Shown here piece after piece: positions 57,701-64,000 of a stretch of DNA of 64,000 bases; the first letter of the stretch is position 1; the number at the start of each line of letters is the position of its first letter. The notes under the pieces were generated by a model. It made no database searches. It was not told where the DNA came from and saw only the letters and a program-made list of their open reading frames with translations. The stretch lies in contig NZ_CAJYVQ010000008.1 of assembly GCF_913778665.1 (NCBI RefSeq), positions 124,001 to 188,000 on the forward strand, written 5' to 3'. The DNA comes from an uncultured Stenotrophomonas sp. Lineage in GTDB: Bacteria; Pseudomonadota; Gammaproteobacteria; Xanthomonadales; Xanthomonadaceae. The translations under genes and the position numbers were made by a program.

Positions 57701-58081
57701 GTCCAGGCGCAGATCCAGCGAGACATAGGTCGAGGCCACCGTGTCCTTGCCCACGATTTCCGGCAGCACCAGCCACGACAGCGTGGTGTCGGCCTCGATC
57801 GGCAGGTCGGTCTTGAACAGTTCGCGCCGCGCGCTGCCGCCGTCGCTGCTGTAGCGCAGGGCATGCAGGCCGCTGTAGCCGGCGTTGCGCTTGGCCGTGT
57901 AGGGCGCGGCCGGGCCGTTGCCGATGGTGACCTGCAAGGCGCCGGCGGCAGCCGCCGGGGCCGGCTCTCCGGGTTCGAACGAGGTCTGCAGCCCCTGTGC
58001 CAGCACCGGCGTCGCAGTGGTCGCACATGCCAGGGCCAGGGCGAGCGGAAGCAGGGCGCGGCGAGGATCGGACAGGGTCAT
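54737..58081 (-). CDS. GH92 family glycoside hydrolase (exo-alpha-mannosidase), secreted
   Basis: A 1114-residue exported enzyme with a signal peptide (about residues 1-28, ending PVLAQG). An extra N-terminal jelly-roll-like domain (about 30-210) precedes the GH92 beta-sandwich and (alpha/alpha)6 barrel. Signature parts are GFWDTFRTTWPAYALF, the Ca2+/catalytic SNQPAHHIPWMYLY and GYPGDEDNGETSAWYVLASL, which carries the acidic catalytic residues. A C-terminal carbohydrate-binding-like region follows (about 960-1114). GH92 enzymes remove terminal alpha-mannose from glycans with inversion and Ca2+. ATG 58081 starts the signal peptide. It stands alone and probably serves breakdown of host or fungal mannans and N-glycans. 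Confidence 0.93.
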   Translation of the reverse strand: MTLSDPRRALLPLALALACATTATPVLAQGLQTSFEPGEPAPAAAAGALQVTIGNGPAAPYTAKRNAGYSGLHALRYSSDGGSARRELFKTDLPIEADTTLSWLVLPEIVGKDTVASTYVSLDLRLDDGSRVSAGAARDQHGVAIGARAQGDSKTLYPQQWARKAVRLGDVPGLKGRRVVAIELEVASAGGAPVSGWIDDVRLGDQPRHQPQRASDWVLTTRGTQANGTFSRGNNFPATAVPHGFNFWTPVTDAGALNWLYRWNEQNDAQNRPQLQALALSHQPSPWMGDRQTFQVMPSASRGVPEADRRKRALSFDRSHESARPYRYDVRFDNGINAAIAPTDHAALFRFDFPEGGDANLLFDNVDARGGLSLDAATQTLSGYTDTRSGLSNGASRMYVVASFDKPWRSSGRLDTGRPTGYIKFDAGSERRVTMRIATSLISLEQARHNLALEIAAADTLESVAGRAQDAWDARLSRFDIGDASDDQKTTLYSSLYRLYLYPNSGHENAGTAAAPDWRYANQASASDDNTDGSANRSFTGVRDGKVFVNNGFWDTFRTTWPAYALFTPDDAGQLVQGFIEQYRAGGWIARWSSPGYADLMVGTSSDVAFADAWLKGIGGFDPAEAYAAALKNATVVPPDRHVGRKGMDRSTFRGYASADVHEGMSWTMEGALNDFGIANMADALAKHATTPAARERYSTEAEYFRYRAASYTTMFDPAAGFFQGRTADGRWRVDAKDYDPRVWGHDYTESNGWTFAFTAAHDGEGLAALYGGRDKLAAKLDAFFATPETADPAFAGSYGGTIHEMTEARDVRMGMYAHSNQPAHHIPWMYLYAGQPWKTQQHVREILSRLYVGSEIGQGYPGDEDNGETSAWYVLASLGLYPLRMGAPEYVIGSPAFRHARVELQGGAVLTVNAANNSRENVYVQSLKINGTPWTKTWVPHELIAKGATLDFVMGPQPSRWGSGVDDVPRSLTARGQHPQVLHDLLGHSAEATLADGRALPALVDDDAGTTVGLGGGATVALTGLSDGTPTMYTLTSGDGSIRGGAWTLEARTGGGAWITLDQRSAEDFDSARQTRPFRIAKPGRYSEYRLRLTAPGRLPLAEIELLAPPPLQ

Positions 58082-58417
58082 GCAGGGGCTCCCGGAAGGG
58101 CTGGCGGCGGGCAGAACCCGCATCGGCGGACACCACGGACAGCATCGCTCTGCCCGCCACAGTGGCAGTGGAAGAGGCGATGCCGGTCCGGTGGGGGCGG
58201 GCCATGCGATCGGGTCGGATTGGGCAGGTCGGGTTGCGACCTGGGCCGATCCTGCAACAGCCGCCGCAGCCTGACAAGTGCCATTTAGTTCGATCCAAAT
58301 ACGGGAAATATGCGATTTGCCTGATTTCCGGCCACAACCCTGCAGATCCACCATGGAGTTTGAGAGGCCGGCGACAGCCGGCGTGCCTGCCCAGCTGCGC
58401 AGAATCGTCCCGCTGCG

Positions 58418-58428
58418 CCCCCCCCCCC
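58418..58428. repeat. Homopolymer run of 11 C
   Basis: Eleven consecutive C lie in the 419-bp gap between the divergent GH92 and zinc-finger genes, about 335 nt upstream of GH92 and 72 nt before the zinc-finger ATG. Such runs slip easily in replication and in sequencing. Apart from it and a -10-like hexamer at 58461, I see nothing defined in this gap. Confidence 0.8.
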
Positions 58429-58460
58429 TGCTGCACGCCATGTCGGGGCGGCCCGGATGC

Positions 58461-58466
58461 TAGAAT
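58461..58466 (+). promoter_or_regulatory. Candidate -10 element for the zinc-finger/LPS gene cluster
   Basis: TAGAAT lies 34 nt before the ATG of the zinc-finger gene, which is the first of three closely spaced genes. Confidence 0.4.
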
Positions 58467-58500
58467 CACGGGCCTCGCAACCCGTTCACCGACACCCGCC

Positions 58501-58698
58501 ATGAGCCATACCGCCACCGCGCCCGCCAATGCCGAGAAGCGCTACACCGTGCACCGCAGCGATCTGCCGCTGAGCTGCCCGACCCCGGAAATGGCGCTGT
58601 GGAACTCGCATCCGCGCGTGTACCTGCCGATTGAAGACGAGCCCAACGGCGAAGCGCAGTGCCCGTACTGCGGTTCCGTGTTCGTGCTGGCCGACTAA
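58501..58698 (+). CDS. CHCC-type zinc-finger protein
   Basis: A 65-residue protein with the CHCC zinc-binding pattern: Cys in LSCPTPEMALWNSHPRVYLP with the His, then CPYCGSVFVL at the end. The family is related to the zinc domain of respiratory complex I subunit NDUFS6 and is widespread in proteobacteria as a stand-alone protein of unknown role. It begins the transcript of the glycosyltransferase and O-antigen ligase genes, 15 bp before the first. Confidence 0.9.
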   Translation: MSHTATAPANAEKRYTVHRSDLPLSCPTPEMALWNSHPRVYLPIEDEPNGEAQCPYCGSVFVLAD

Positions 58699-58713
58699 GC
58701 GGCCGCCCCGTCG

Positions 58714-59829
58714 ATGCGCCGATTGACCGTGGTGCAGTTGCTGCCGGCGCTGCACTCCGGCGGTGTCGAGCGCTCGACCCTGGAAATCGCCGCGGCACTG
58801 GTTGCTGCCGGGCATCGCGCGCTGGTGGTCTCGGCCGGTGGCCGCCTGGTGCAGCCACTGCTCGATAGCGGTGCCGAGCACCTCACCCTCGATATCGGCC
58901 GCAAGTCACTGCTGACCCTGCGCCACCTGCCGACCCTGCGCCGCCTGTTTGCCGAGGTTGGCGCGGACATCGTGCATGCGCGCTCGCGCCTGCCGGCCTG
59001 GCTCGGCCTGTACGCGATCCGTGCCATGCCCGTGGCACAGCGCCCGCATTGGGTGACCACCGTGCACGGCCTGAATTCGCCCAGCCGCTACAGCGCGGTG
59101 ATGACCAGCGGCGAACGCGTGATCTGCGTGTCCAACAGCGTGCGCGAGTATGTGCAGCGGCACTATCCGAGCGTGCCGGAACAGACGCTGCAGGTCATTC
59201 CGCGTGGCGTTGATGTCGGCCAGTTCCCGCGCGTAGCACGTGCCGACCGCCGCCCGCGCCTGGCGCTGGCCGCCGATTACCCGTGGCTGGCCCGGGTCGA
59301 CGGCCCGCTGCTGCTGCTGCCGGGGCGCGGCACCCGCCTGAAGGGCCACGCCCACGCGTTGCAGCTGCTGGCCGATGTGCGCGCCGCAGGCGTGCCGGCC
59401 CAGGTGTGGATGCTGGGCACCGATGAGCCGGGCCGCGAAGCCTACGTGGCCGATCTGCGCCGCCAGGCCACCGCGCTTGGCGTGGCCGAGGCCGTGCACA
59501 TCAGCACTCCGACCGCGCGTATCGCCCAGGCCTATGCGGCCAGCGATCTGGTGCTGCAGCTGTCGGACAAGCCCGAAGCCTTCGGCCGCACCGTGGTCGA
59601 GGCACTTTCGGTGGGCCGCCCGGTGCTGGGCTGGGACCACGGCGGCGTCGGCGAACTGCTGCAGCAGCTGCAGCCCAGTGGTGCAGTGCCGTTCGGCGAC
59701 GCCCGTGCACTCGGTGAACGTGCGCTGGCCCTGCTGGCGCAGCCGCCATCGCTGCCGGGCCGTATCCCGTTTACCCTGCAGGCCATGCAGCGTGACACTC
59801 TCCGCCTCTATGCCGACCTTGCCGGCTGA
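58714..59829 (+). CDS. GT4-type glycosyltransferase (LPS or envelope glycan)
   Basis: A 371-residue GT-B glycosyltransferase. The N-terminal domain has VVQLLPALHSGGVERSTLEI, HARSRLPAWLGLYA and VTTVHGLNS. The C-terminal nucleotide-sugar domain has VIPRGVDVGQFPR, a GRGTRLKGHAHALQLL segment and SDKPEAFGRTVVEALSVGRP, which holds the E-x7-E motif of GT4. It is cytoplasmic and membrane-associated. It overlaps the O-antigen ligase gene by 20 bp, and lipid A and Kdo genes follow, so LPS core or O-chain assembly is likely. Donor and acceptor are unknown. Confidence 0.9.
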   Translation: MRRLTVVQLLPALHSGGVERSTLEIAAALVAAGHRALVVSAGGRLVQPLLDSGAEHLTLDIGRKSLLTLRHLPTLRRLFAEVGADIVHARSRLPAWLGLYAIRAMPVAQRPHWVTTVHGLNSPSRYSAVMTSGERVICVSNSVREYVQRHYPSVPEQTLQVIPRGVDVGQFPRVARADRRPRLALAADYPWLARVDGPLLLLPGRGTRLKGHAHALQLLADVRAAGVPAQVWMLGTDEPGREAYVADLRRQATALGVAEAVHISTPTARIAQAYAASDLVLQLSDKPEAFGRTVVEALSVGRPVLGWDHGGVGELLQQLQPSGAVPFGDARALGERALALLAQPPSLPGRIPFTLQAMQRDTLRLYADLAG

Positions 59830-61141
59830 TTCCGCCGTCAGCCTGCGCGATGATCGCGCCGGGCGCTGGGCGCCCTGGTGGGTGCTGGCATACGTGGCGC
59901 TGTGGCCGTTGCCGGGCATCGCCGAAACCGTGCTCGGCCTCGGTGCGCTGTATGCCGCCGCGCGCATGGTCATGCGGCGCCTGCAACGCCGCCCGCACCT
60001 GCTGAGCACGGCGGCGTGGGCGCTGACCTCGATCCTGTTCCTCGGCTATTGGCTGCCGCAGGCCATTTCCGCATTCGATGCCATCGACCCATCGGCGTCG
60101 TGGACCAAGGCTGCGGCCGGCCTGCGCTATCTGCCCTTCATGTGGCTGGTGGCGATCGCGGTGGCGACACCGGAGCGGCGGCGGCTGACCTTCAGCGGCC
60201 TGGCCCTGATCACCGGCGCGTGGACGCTGGATGCACTGGTGCAGGCCGTGGCGGGCACCAGCCCGTGGTTCTGGTCGCTGGAGCAGCTGAAGCTGGCGGT
60301 CAGCGGCCACGCGTTGTGCCCGGCCAACGAGGCCGCGCTGGCCGACCGTCTCAGCGGCGCGTTGGGGCCGTGCAATCTGAAGTTCGGCCAGGTGCTGGCC
60401 AGCCTGTCTCCGTTCCTGCTGCTGCCGGCGGCGCGCCGCTTCGGCAACGCGGGCTGGCTGCTGGCTGCCGCCTCACTGGGTGGCGTGCTGCTGCTGGCCG
60501 GTTCGCGCGCTTCATGGATTACCTTTGCCCTGGTGCTGGCTTACAGCGGCGTACGCCAGCTCGGTGTGAAGCGGATGCTGCTGCTGGCGCTGCTTGGCGT
60601 GCTGGGCGCCGGCGCGCTCACCGCCAGCGTGCCGCAGCTGCGAGAACGCTTCGCGCGTACCTCGATGGCGTGGGGCGGCGGCGAACGCGGCGTTGACGAG
60701 GCGCTGTCGGGGCGTGCGCGGATCTGGGAAGCCGCCGTCTGCATGATTGAAGAACACCCGTTCAACGGCGTCGGCGCACGCGGTTTCCGCGATGCCTATC
60801 CGGCCTGCGTGGCCGAAGCGGGACCGGCGGTCTGGGGCGATGCTCCCGCGCTGCATGCGCATCAGATCGTGCTGGAAATCCTCGCCGAAACCGGGGTGAT
60901 CGGCCTGCTGCTGTGGCTGGCGGCAGTCGCCCAGGCCTGGCGTGCATGGCGCTACGCGCCGGGCAGTGCCCGCGAACGCGCACGCCCGGCGATGCTGGCC
61001 CTGGCAGTGACCGTGTTCCCGCTCAATACCCACCTGGCGTTCTACTCGGCGTTCTGGGGCGGCCTGACCGTATTGCTGGCCGCGCTGTTTGCCGGCAGCC
61101 TGCTGGCGCGCGACGCAGATGAATCACCGGCGCTGAAATAA
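59810..61141 (+). CDS. O-antigen ligase/polymerase family membrane protein (WaaL/Wzy-like)
   Basis: A 443-residue inner-membrane protein with about 10-12 hydrophobic helices. The large periplasmic loop contains RARIWEAAVCMIEEHPFNGV and GARGFRDAYPACV, the Wzy_C pattern in which R and H residues are catalytic, followed by LHAHQIVLEILAETGVIGLL. ATG 59810 overlaps the end of the glycosyltransferase gene by 20 bp. It would ligate O-antigen to lipid A-core or polymerise it in the periplasm; ligase and polymerase cannot be told apart by eye. A RAYT remnant follows directly. Confidence 0.9.
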   Translation: MPTLPADSAVSLRDDRAGRWAPWWVLAYVALWPLPGIAETVLGLGALYAAARMVMRRLQRRPHLLSTAAWALTSILFLGYWLPQAISAFDAIDPSASWTKAAAGLRYLPFMWLVAIAVATPERRRLTFSGLALITGAWTLDALVQAVAGTSPWFWSLEQLKLAVSGHALCPANEAALADRLSGALGPCNLKFGQVLASLSPFLLLPAARRFGNAGWLLAAASLGGVLLLAGSRASWITFALVLAYSGVRQLGVKRMLLLALLGVLGAGALTASVPQLRERFARTSMAWGGGERGVDEALSGRARIWEAAVCMIEEHPFNGVGARGFRDAYPACVAEAGPAVWGDAPALHAHQIVLEILAETGVIGLLLWLAAVAQAWRAWRYAPGSARERARPAMLALAVTVFPLNTHLAFYSAFWGGLTVLLAALFAGSLLARDADESPALK

Positions 61142-61146
61142 CGGCG

Positions 61147-61170
61147 CGTCCACGCATGATGTGGATCTAC
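61147..61170 (-). repeat. SMAG/REP-like palindrome with CTAC tag beside the RAYT remnant
   Basis: Read on the minus strand it is GTAG followed by ATCCACATCATGCGTGGA, a slightly decayed version of the stems at 27555 and 4127. It lies at the left edge of the transposase remnant, as expected for a RAYT and its cognate repeats. Confidence 0.7.
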
Positions 61171-61404
61171 TGCAATAGCGGGACGAACATTGTCATGGTG
61201 AATCTGCGCTACGCGTGGATGGCACGCATCCCGATGCCCGATCATCTGCACTGGCTGATGAAGCTGCGCGGAGCAACCCTGGCCGAGTGCATGTCCCTGC
61301 TCAAATCACGTAGCAGGATGTACATCATGGCCAACCCGGTCCGCGCGGGCTGGGCGTGCGCGGTGGGGGAGCACCCTTGCGCCAAGTGCCGCTGGCCGTT
61401 GTGA
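61156..61404 (+). pseudogene. Degenerate REP-associated tyrosine transposase (RAYT/TnpA-REP) remnant
   Basis: An 82-codon open frame joins two recognisable pieces of a Y1/HUH transposase. The first piece is IPMPDHLHWLMKLRGATLAE, with the HxH metal motif (usually MPDHVHxL). The second is YIMANPVRAGWACAVGEHP, matching the C-terminal Y-I-x-x-N-P-x-R-A-G of RAYTs. The N-terminal domain and roughly 30-40 residues between the two pieces are missing, as the first piece runs straight through LLKSRS into the second. Intact RAYTs are about 150-180 residues. It is therefore an internally deleted, inactive gene. A SMAG-like palindrome overlaps its left end. Confidence 0.75.
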
Positions 61405-61418
61405 TCCCCCCCCGCCGG

Positions 61419-62336
61419 TTACCTGTAAAAATCGCTCCGCCCGCCCGGCTGCCGCTTGAATCGGCGGTGGATCCACAGGTACTGGTCGGGGGCCTCGCGC
61501 ACCATCTCCTCGATGGCCTGGTTGACCCGCGTGGTATCGGCTTCCACATCCTCGCTGGGGAAATTCTCCAGCGGCGCGCCGATCTTCAGGAAGTACCTGC
61601 CGCCCTCGCGGCGGTGGAAGTACGGGATCACCGCGCAACCGGTCATCCGCGCCAGCTGGTGGGTAGCGGTGATGGTGGACGCGGTGTGGCCAAAGAACGG
61701 CACGAACACGGTGTCCTTGCCACGCATGTCCTGGTCCGGCGCATACCAGAGGAAGCCACCCTTCTTCAGGTGTCGCACGGTGGCGCGGATGTCTTCGTTG
61801 GCGAACATCGCCTTGGCGTAGCGCAGGCGGCCGAACTTCACCGCCCATTCGTACACCGGGTTCTTGTGCTTGCGGTACATGCCCGAAAGATCAACGTAGT
61901 CGCACAGCAGGCGCCCGCACATTTCCAGGGTCATGAAGTGACCCGACACCAGCAGTACGCCACGGCCCTCGGCCTGCATCTGCCGCAGGTGTTCCAGGCC
62001 TTCGATCTGCACCTGCGGGCGGATGCGGTCGATGCTGCCCCACCATGCGCGGATGCACTCGAACACGCCCACCCCCAGGGCATCGAAACTGTCGCGCACC
62101 AGGCGCTGGCGCCAGGCCTCGTCCTTCTCGGGGAAGCACAGCTGCAGGTTGACCTCGGCAGCGCGGCGGCGGCTGCCCAGCAGGCGCCAACTGATCCAGC
62201 CTACGCCCCGGCCCAGCGCGCGCTGCAGCATCCACGGCAGGCGGGCGATGGCGAAGGCGCCCAGCATGGCGGTGAACATCGGCCAGTGGCGGGGGTCGCG
62301 CAGCGAAGGGCGGACGGCGGTGGTGGCATCGGACAT
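61419..62336 (-). CDS. lpxL: Lipid A lauroyl-type acyltransferase (LpxL/HtrB family)
   Basis: Adds a secondary acyl chain to Kdo2-lipid IVA at the inner face of the cytoplasmic membrane. The 305-residue protein has one N-terminal hydrophobic segment (about residues 19-36) and the HX4E catalytic motif in VSGHFMTLE (His133, Glu138). Further conserved parts are GMYRKHKNPVYE and LWYAPDQDMRGKDTVFVPFFG. The gene is divergent from waaA, with 60 bp between starts, and both have -10-like hexamers 6 nt before their ATG. The preferred acyl chain cannot be told. Confidence 0.93.
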   Translation of the reverse strand: MSDATTAVRPSLRDPRHWPMFTAMLGAFAIARLPWMLQRALGRGVGWISWRLLGSRRRAAEVNLQLCFPEKDEAWRQRLVRDSFDALGVGVFECIRAWWGSIDRIRPQVQIEGLEHLRQMQAEGRGVLLVSGHFMTLEMCGRLLCDYVDLSGMYRKHKNPVYEWAVKFGRLRYAKAMFANEDIRATVRHLKKGGFLWYAPDQDMRGKDTVFVPFFGHTASTITATHQLARMTGCAVIPYFHRREGGRYFLKIGAPLENFPSEDVEADTTRVNQAIEEMVREAPDQYLWIHRRFKRQPGGRSDFYR

Positions 62337-62342
62337 TGGCCC

Positions 62343-62348
62343 ATTCTA
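62343..62348 (-). promoter_or_regulatory. Candidate -10 element of lpxL
   Basis: On the minus strand TAGAAT is followed by 6 nt and the ATG at 62336, leaderless spacing. Confidence 0.5.
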
Positions 62349-62384
62349 CCAAGGCGGCCGCGTGTCTTTCCCAAGGGCCTCCCG

Positions 62385-62390
62385 TATCCT
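62385..62390 (+). promoter_or_regulatory. Candidate -10 element of waaA
   Basis: TATCCT, a weaker hexamer, is followed by 6 nt and the ATG at 62397. The divergent lpxL gene has the same spacing 42 bp away. Confidence 0.4.
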
Positions 62391-62396
62391 TGCCGC

Positions 62397-63695
62397 ATGC
62401 GCAAAGACCCTGTCGAATGGATCCTGCGCGGCCTGTATTCGGTCGTGCTCTACATCCTGCTGCCGATCACCGTGTACCACCTGGTCTGGCGTGGCTTCCG
62501 GGTCCGTGAGTACTTCCGCCGCTGGGACGAGCGCTACGCGTCCTATCCGCAACCGACCGGCCAGCCGCGGGTCTGGCTGCACGCGGTGTCGGTGGGCGAG
62601 GTCAATGCTGCCGCACCGCTGGTCAATGCGCTGCGCCAGCAGCGCCCGGACATCCGCTGGGTCATCACCACCATCACCCCGACCGGCTCCGAGCGCGTGC
62701 GTGCGCTGTGGGGCGATGCGCTGGACCACGTCTACCTGCCGTATGACGTGCCCGGCAGCGTCAACCGCTTCCTGGGCCATTTCCAGCCCAGCCTGGCCCT
62801 GATCCTGGAAACCGAGCTGTGGCCGAACATGCTGTTCGGCTGCCGCGACCGCGGTATTCCGGCGTACATCCTCAACGCGCGCCTGTCGGCCCGTTCGCTG
62901 CGCGGCTACCGGCTGCTGGCGGCACTGATCCGCCGCGCGCTGCGCACGGTGACCTGCGTGGCTGCACAGTCGCAGGATGATGCCGACCGTTTCGTACAGC
63001 TGGGGGCGGAGCCTGGCCAGGTGCAGGCCCTGGGCAACCTGAAGTTCGATATCACCACGCCGGACGTGCAGGGCTTCGTCGAACAGTTCCATGCCCGCGT
63101 TCCGGCGGGGCGACCGGTATGGATCGCCGCCAGCACCCACGATGGTGAAGAGCAGGCGGTGATCGATCTGCACCGGCGCCTGCGCCAGCAGCACCCCGGG
63201 CTGCTGCTGTTGTGGGCGCCGCGCCACCCGGAACGCTTCCCGAAGGTGGAGGCGCTGGCGCGTGAGCAGGGGTGGAGCGTCGCGACGCGGCGCGCGCAAC
63301 AGTGGCCACAGGCGGACTCCGACGTGTTCGTCATCGATACGCTGGGCGAGCTGATGCCGTTCTATGCCTGCGCGCAGGTGGCGTTCGTCGGCGGCAGCCT
63401 GCAATCGATCGGCGGCCACAACCTGCTGGAGCCGGCCGCGATGGGGACCGCCGCGGTGACCGGTCCGCACCTGCACAACTTCTCGGAGATTTCGCGGCGC
63501 ATGCGCGAAGCCGGCGCCCTGCTGATCGGCGAGGACGTACAGGCGGTCGGTGAACTACTGCTGCATCTTCTCGACAGCCCGCAAGCGCGCGAGGACATGG
63601 CGCGTGCGGGCTGCACGCTGATCAGCAACGGCCGCGGCGCGCTGCAGCGGACCCTGGCGCTGGTGGCGCCGCATCTGCCGCCACCGCGCAGCTGA
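62397..63695 (+). CDS. waaA: Kdo transferase (3-deoxy-D-manno-octulosonic acid transferase)
   Basis: Transfers Kdo from CMP-Kdo to lipid IVA in LPS biosynthesis at the cytoplasmic side of the inner membrane. The 432-residue protein has one N-terminal membrane anchor (about residues 13-30) and a GT-B fold. The catalytic base is Glu68 in HAVSVGEVNAA. Other conserved parts are LILETELWPNM, YILNARLSARSLRGY, LGNLKFDI, LWAPRHPERF and GGSLQSIGGHNLLEPAA. The upstream open frame is antisense to lpxL and not coding. It is divergent from lpxL; the two genes act in neighbouring steps of lipid A assembly. Confidence 0.96.
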   Translation: MRKDPVEWILRGLYSVVLYILLPITVYHLVWRGFRVREYFRRWDERYASYPQPTGQPRVWLHAVSVGEVNAAAPLVNALRQQRPDIRWVITTITPTGSERVRALWGDALDHVYLPYDVPGSVNRFLGHFQPSLALILETELWPNMLFGCRDRGIPAYILNARLSARSLRGYRLLAALIRRALRTVTCVAAQSQDDADRFVQLGAEPGQVQALGNLKFDITTPDVQGFVEQFHARVPAGRPVWIAASTHDGEEQAVIDLHRRLRQQHPGLLLLWAPRHPERFPKVEALAREQGWSVATRRAQQWPQADSDVFVIDTLGELMPFYACAQVAFVGGSLQSIGGHNLLEPAAMGTAAVTGPHLHNFSEISRRMREAGALLIGEDVQAVGELLLHLLDSPQAREDMARAGCTLISNGRGALQRTLALVAPHLPPPRS

Positions 63696-63917
63696 CAACG
63701 CCGTGCGGTCGCGCGGGCACACCGCCGCACTGTCGTGAACGACTGTATCAAGCCTGCTTAGCGACCGGATCGCTGTCGTCGCTGGACCGGAATTGCCTCA
63801 TCGAGCGTGCCGGCGATCACATCCCTGCAGATGTGGCATCAAATCCGGTACCGCCGTGCCGCGTGGACTGCCAGCCTGCTGTCGACCGCGCTTGGGCGGA
63901 TATCAAGGGAACTTGCG

Positions 63918-64000
63918 ATGGACAGCGACAGTGGCAGCCTGGACGACATGGGACATGCCCGGCCCGGGACCGATCATCTTGCGGTGGTGGCGCTGACCCT
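63918..64000 (+). CDS. Start of a gene running off the right edge
   Basis: ATG 63918 follows AAGGGAACTTGCG, a good ribosome site, and opens a frame with no stop to the window end (27 codons: acidic N-terminus MDSDSGSLDDMGHARPG, then DHLAVVALT). Too little is visible to name a family. The 222-nt gap before it shows no other gene. Confidence 0.5.
   Translation, partial: MDSDSGSLDDMGHARPGTDHLAVVALT

Overview
The window is a 64 kb stretch of GC-rich, tightly packed bacterial chromosome from a Xanthomonadaceae member, most likely Stenotrophomonas (S. maltophilia complex). The reasons are gene content and order typical of that genus, the many small palindromes tagged GTAG (SMAG/REP-like elements, e.g. 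at 11832, 13361, 27555, 29501 and 33478), and a remnant of a REP-associated tyrosine transposase (RAYT) at 61156-61404. I see no rRNA, tRNA, CRISPR array, prophage or intact insertion sequence. The genes look chromosomal and mostly core. The clearest compositional outlier is an orphan gene at about 45.4-46.1 kb.

Layout. 0-7.6 kb: a partial VIT1/CCC1-type membrane protein, glutamate-cysteine ligase, a YahK-like zinc alcohol dehydrogenase with a divergent LysR regulator, a VOC protein, a SUKH-like protein, and an Old Yellow Enzyme ene-reductase with its own divergent LysR regulator. 7.6-10.3 kb: a formaldehyde detoxification operon (frmR, frmA, a YqcC-like gene, S-formylglutathione hydrolase) behind a clear FrmR-type operator. 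Its glutathione would come from gshA upstream. 10.4-17.7 kb: a membrane diguanylate cyclase, a universal stress protein, and a LysR-linked tripartite drug efflux operon (DHA2 pump, HlyD adaptor, NodT outer-membrane factor). 17.7-26.1 kb: a small conserved protein, DegV, an operon of two exported amidohydrolases plus a DsbA-like isomerase, and a large subtilisin-type autotransporter.

26-35 kb: AMP nucleosidase, a DUF924 protein, a three-domain Grx4/A-type/rhodanese protein, a polysaccharide deacetylase, a methyltransferase/SGNH/AlaA operon, RsgA, and a QEGLA (DUF1704) protein. Two large inverted-repeat elements follow in the gap at 34.8-35.2 kb. 35-45 kb: a TonB-dependent receptor, then a probable carboxylate module: acetoacetyl-CoA reductase, CitMHS transporter and porin, divergent from a TctDE-like two-component system with a periplasmic binding protein. 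44.7-54.3 kb: a probable C4-dicarboxylate module: LuxR-type response regulator, hybrid sensor kinase, porin, DctA and malic enzyme, which together would sense, import and decarboxylate malate. 54.7-58.1 kb: a secreted GH92 alpha-mannosidase. 58.5-63.7 kb: envelope/LPS genes (zinc-finger protein, glycosyltransferase, O-antigen ligase, LpxL, WaaA). A partial gene starts at 63918.

Three non-coding themes recur. Many genes have a -10-like hexamer 6-7 nt before the start codon, which predicts leaderless mRNAs. GTAG-tagged palindromes sit at gene ends and sometimes supply the stop codon. The twin elements at 34851-34950 and 35104-35209 share a 52-nt core but have different, perfectly self-complementary arms, which I consider the most unusual signal in the window.
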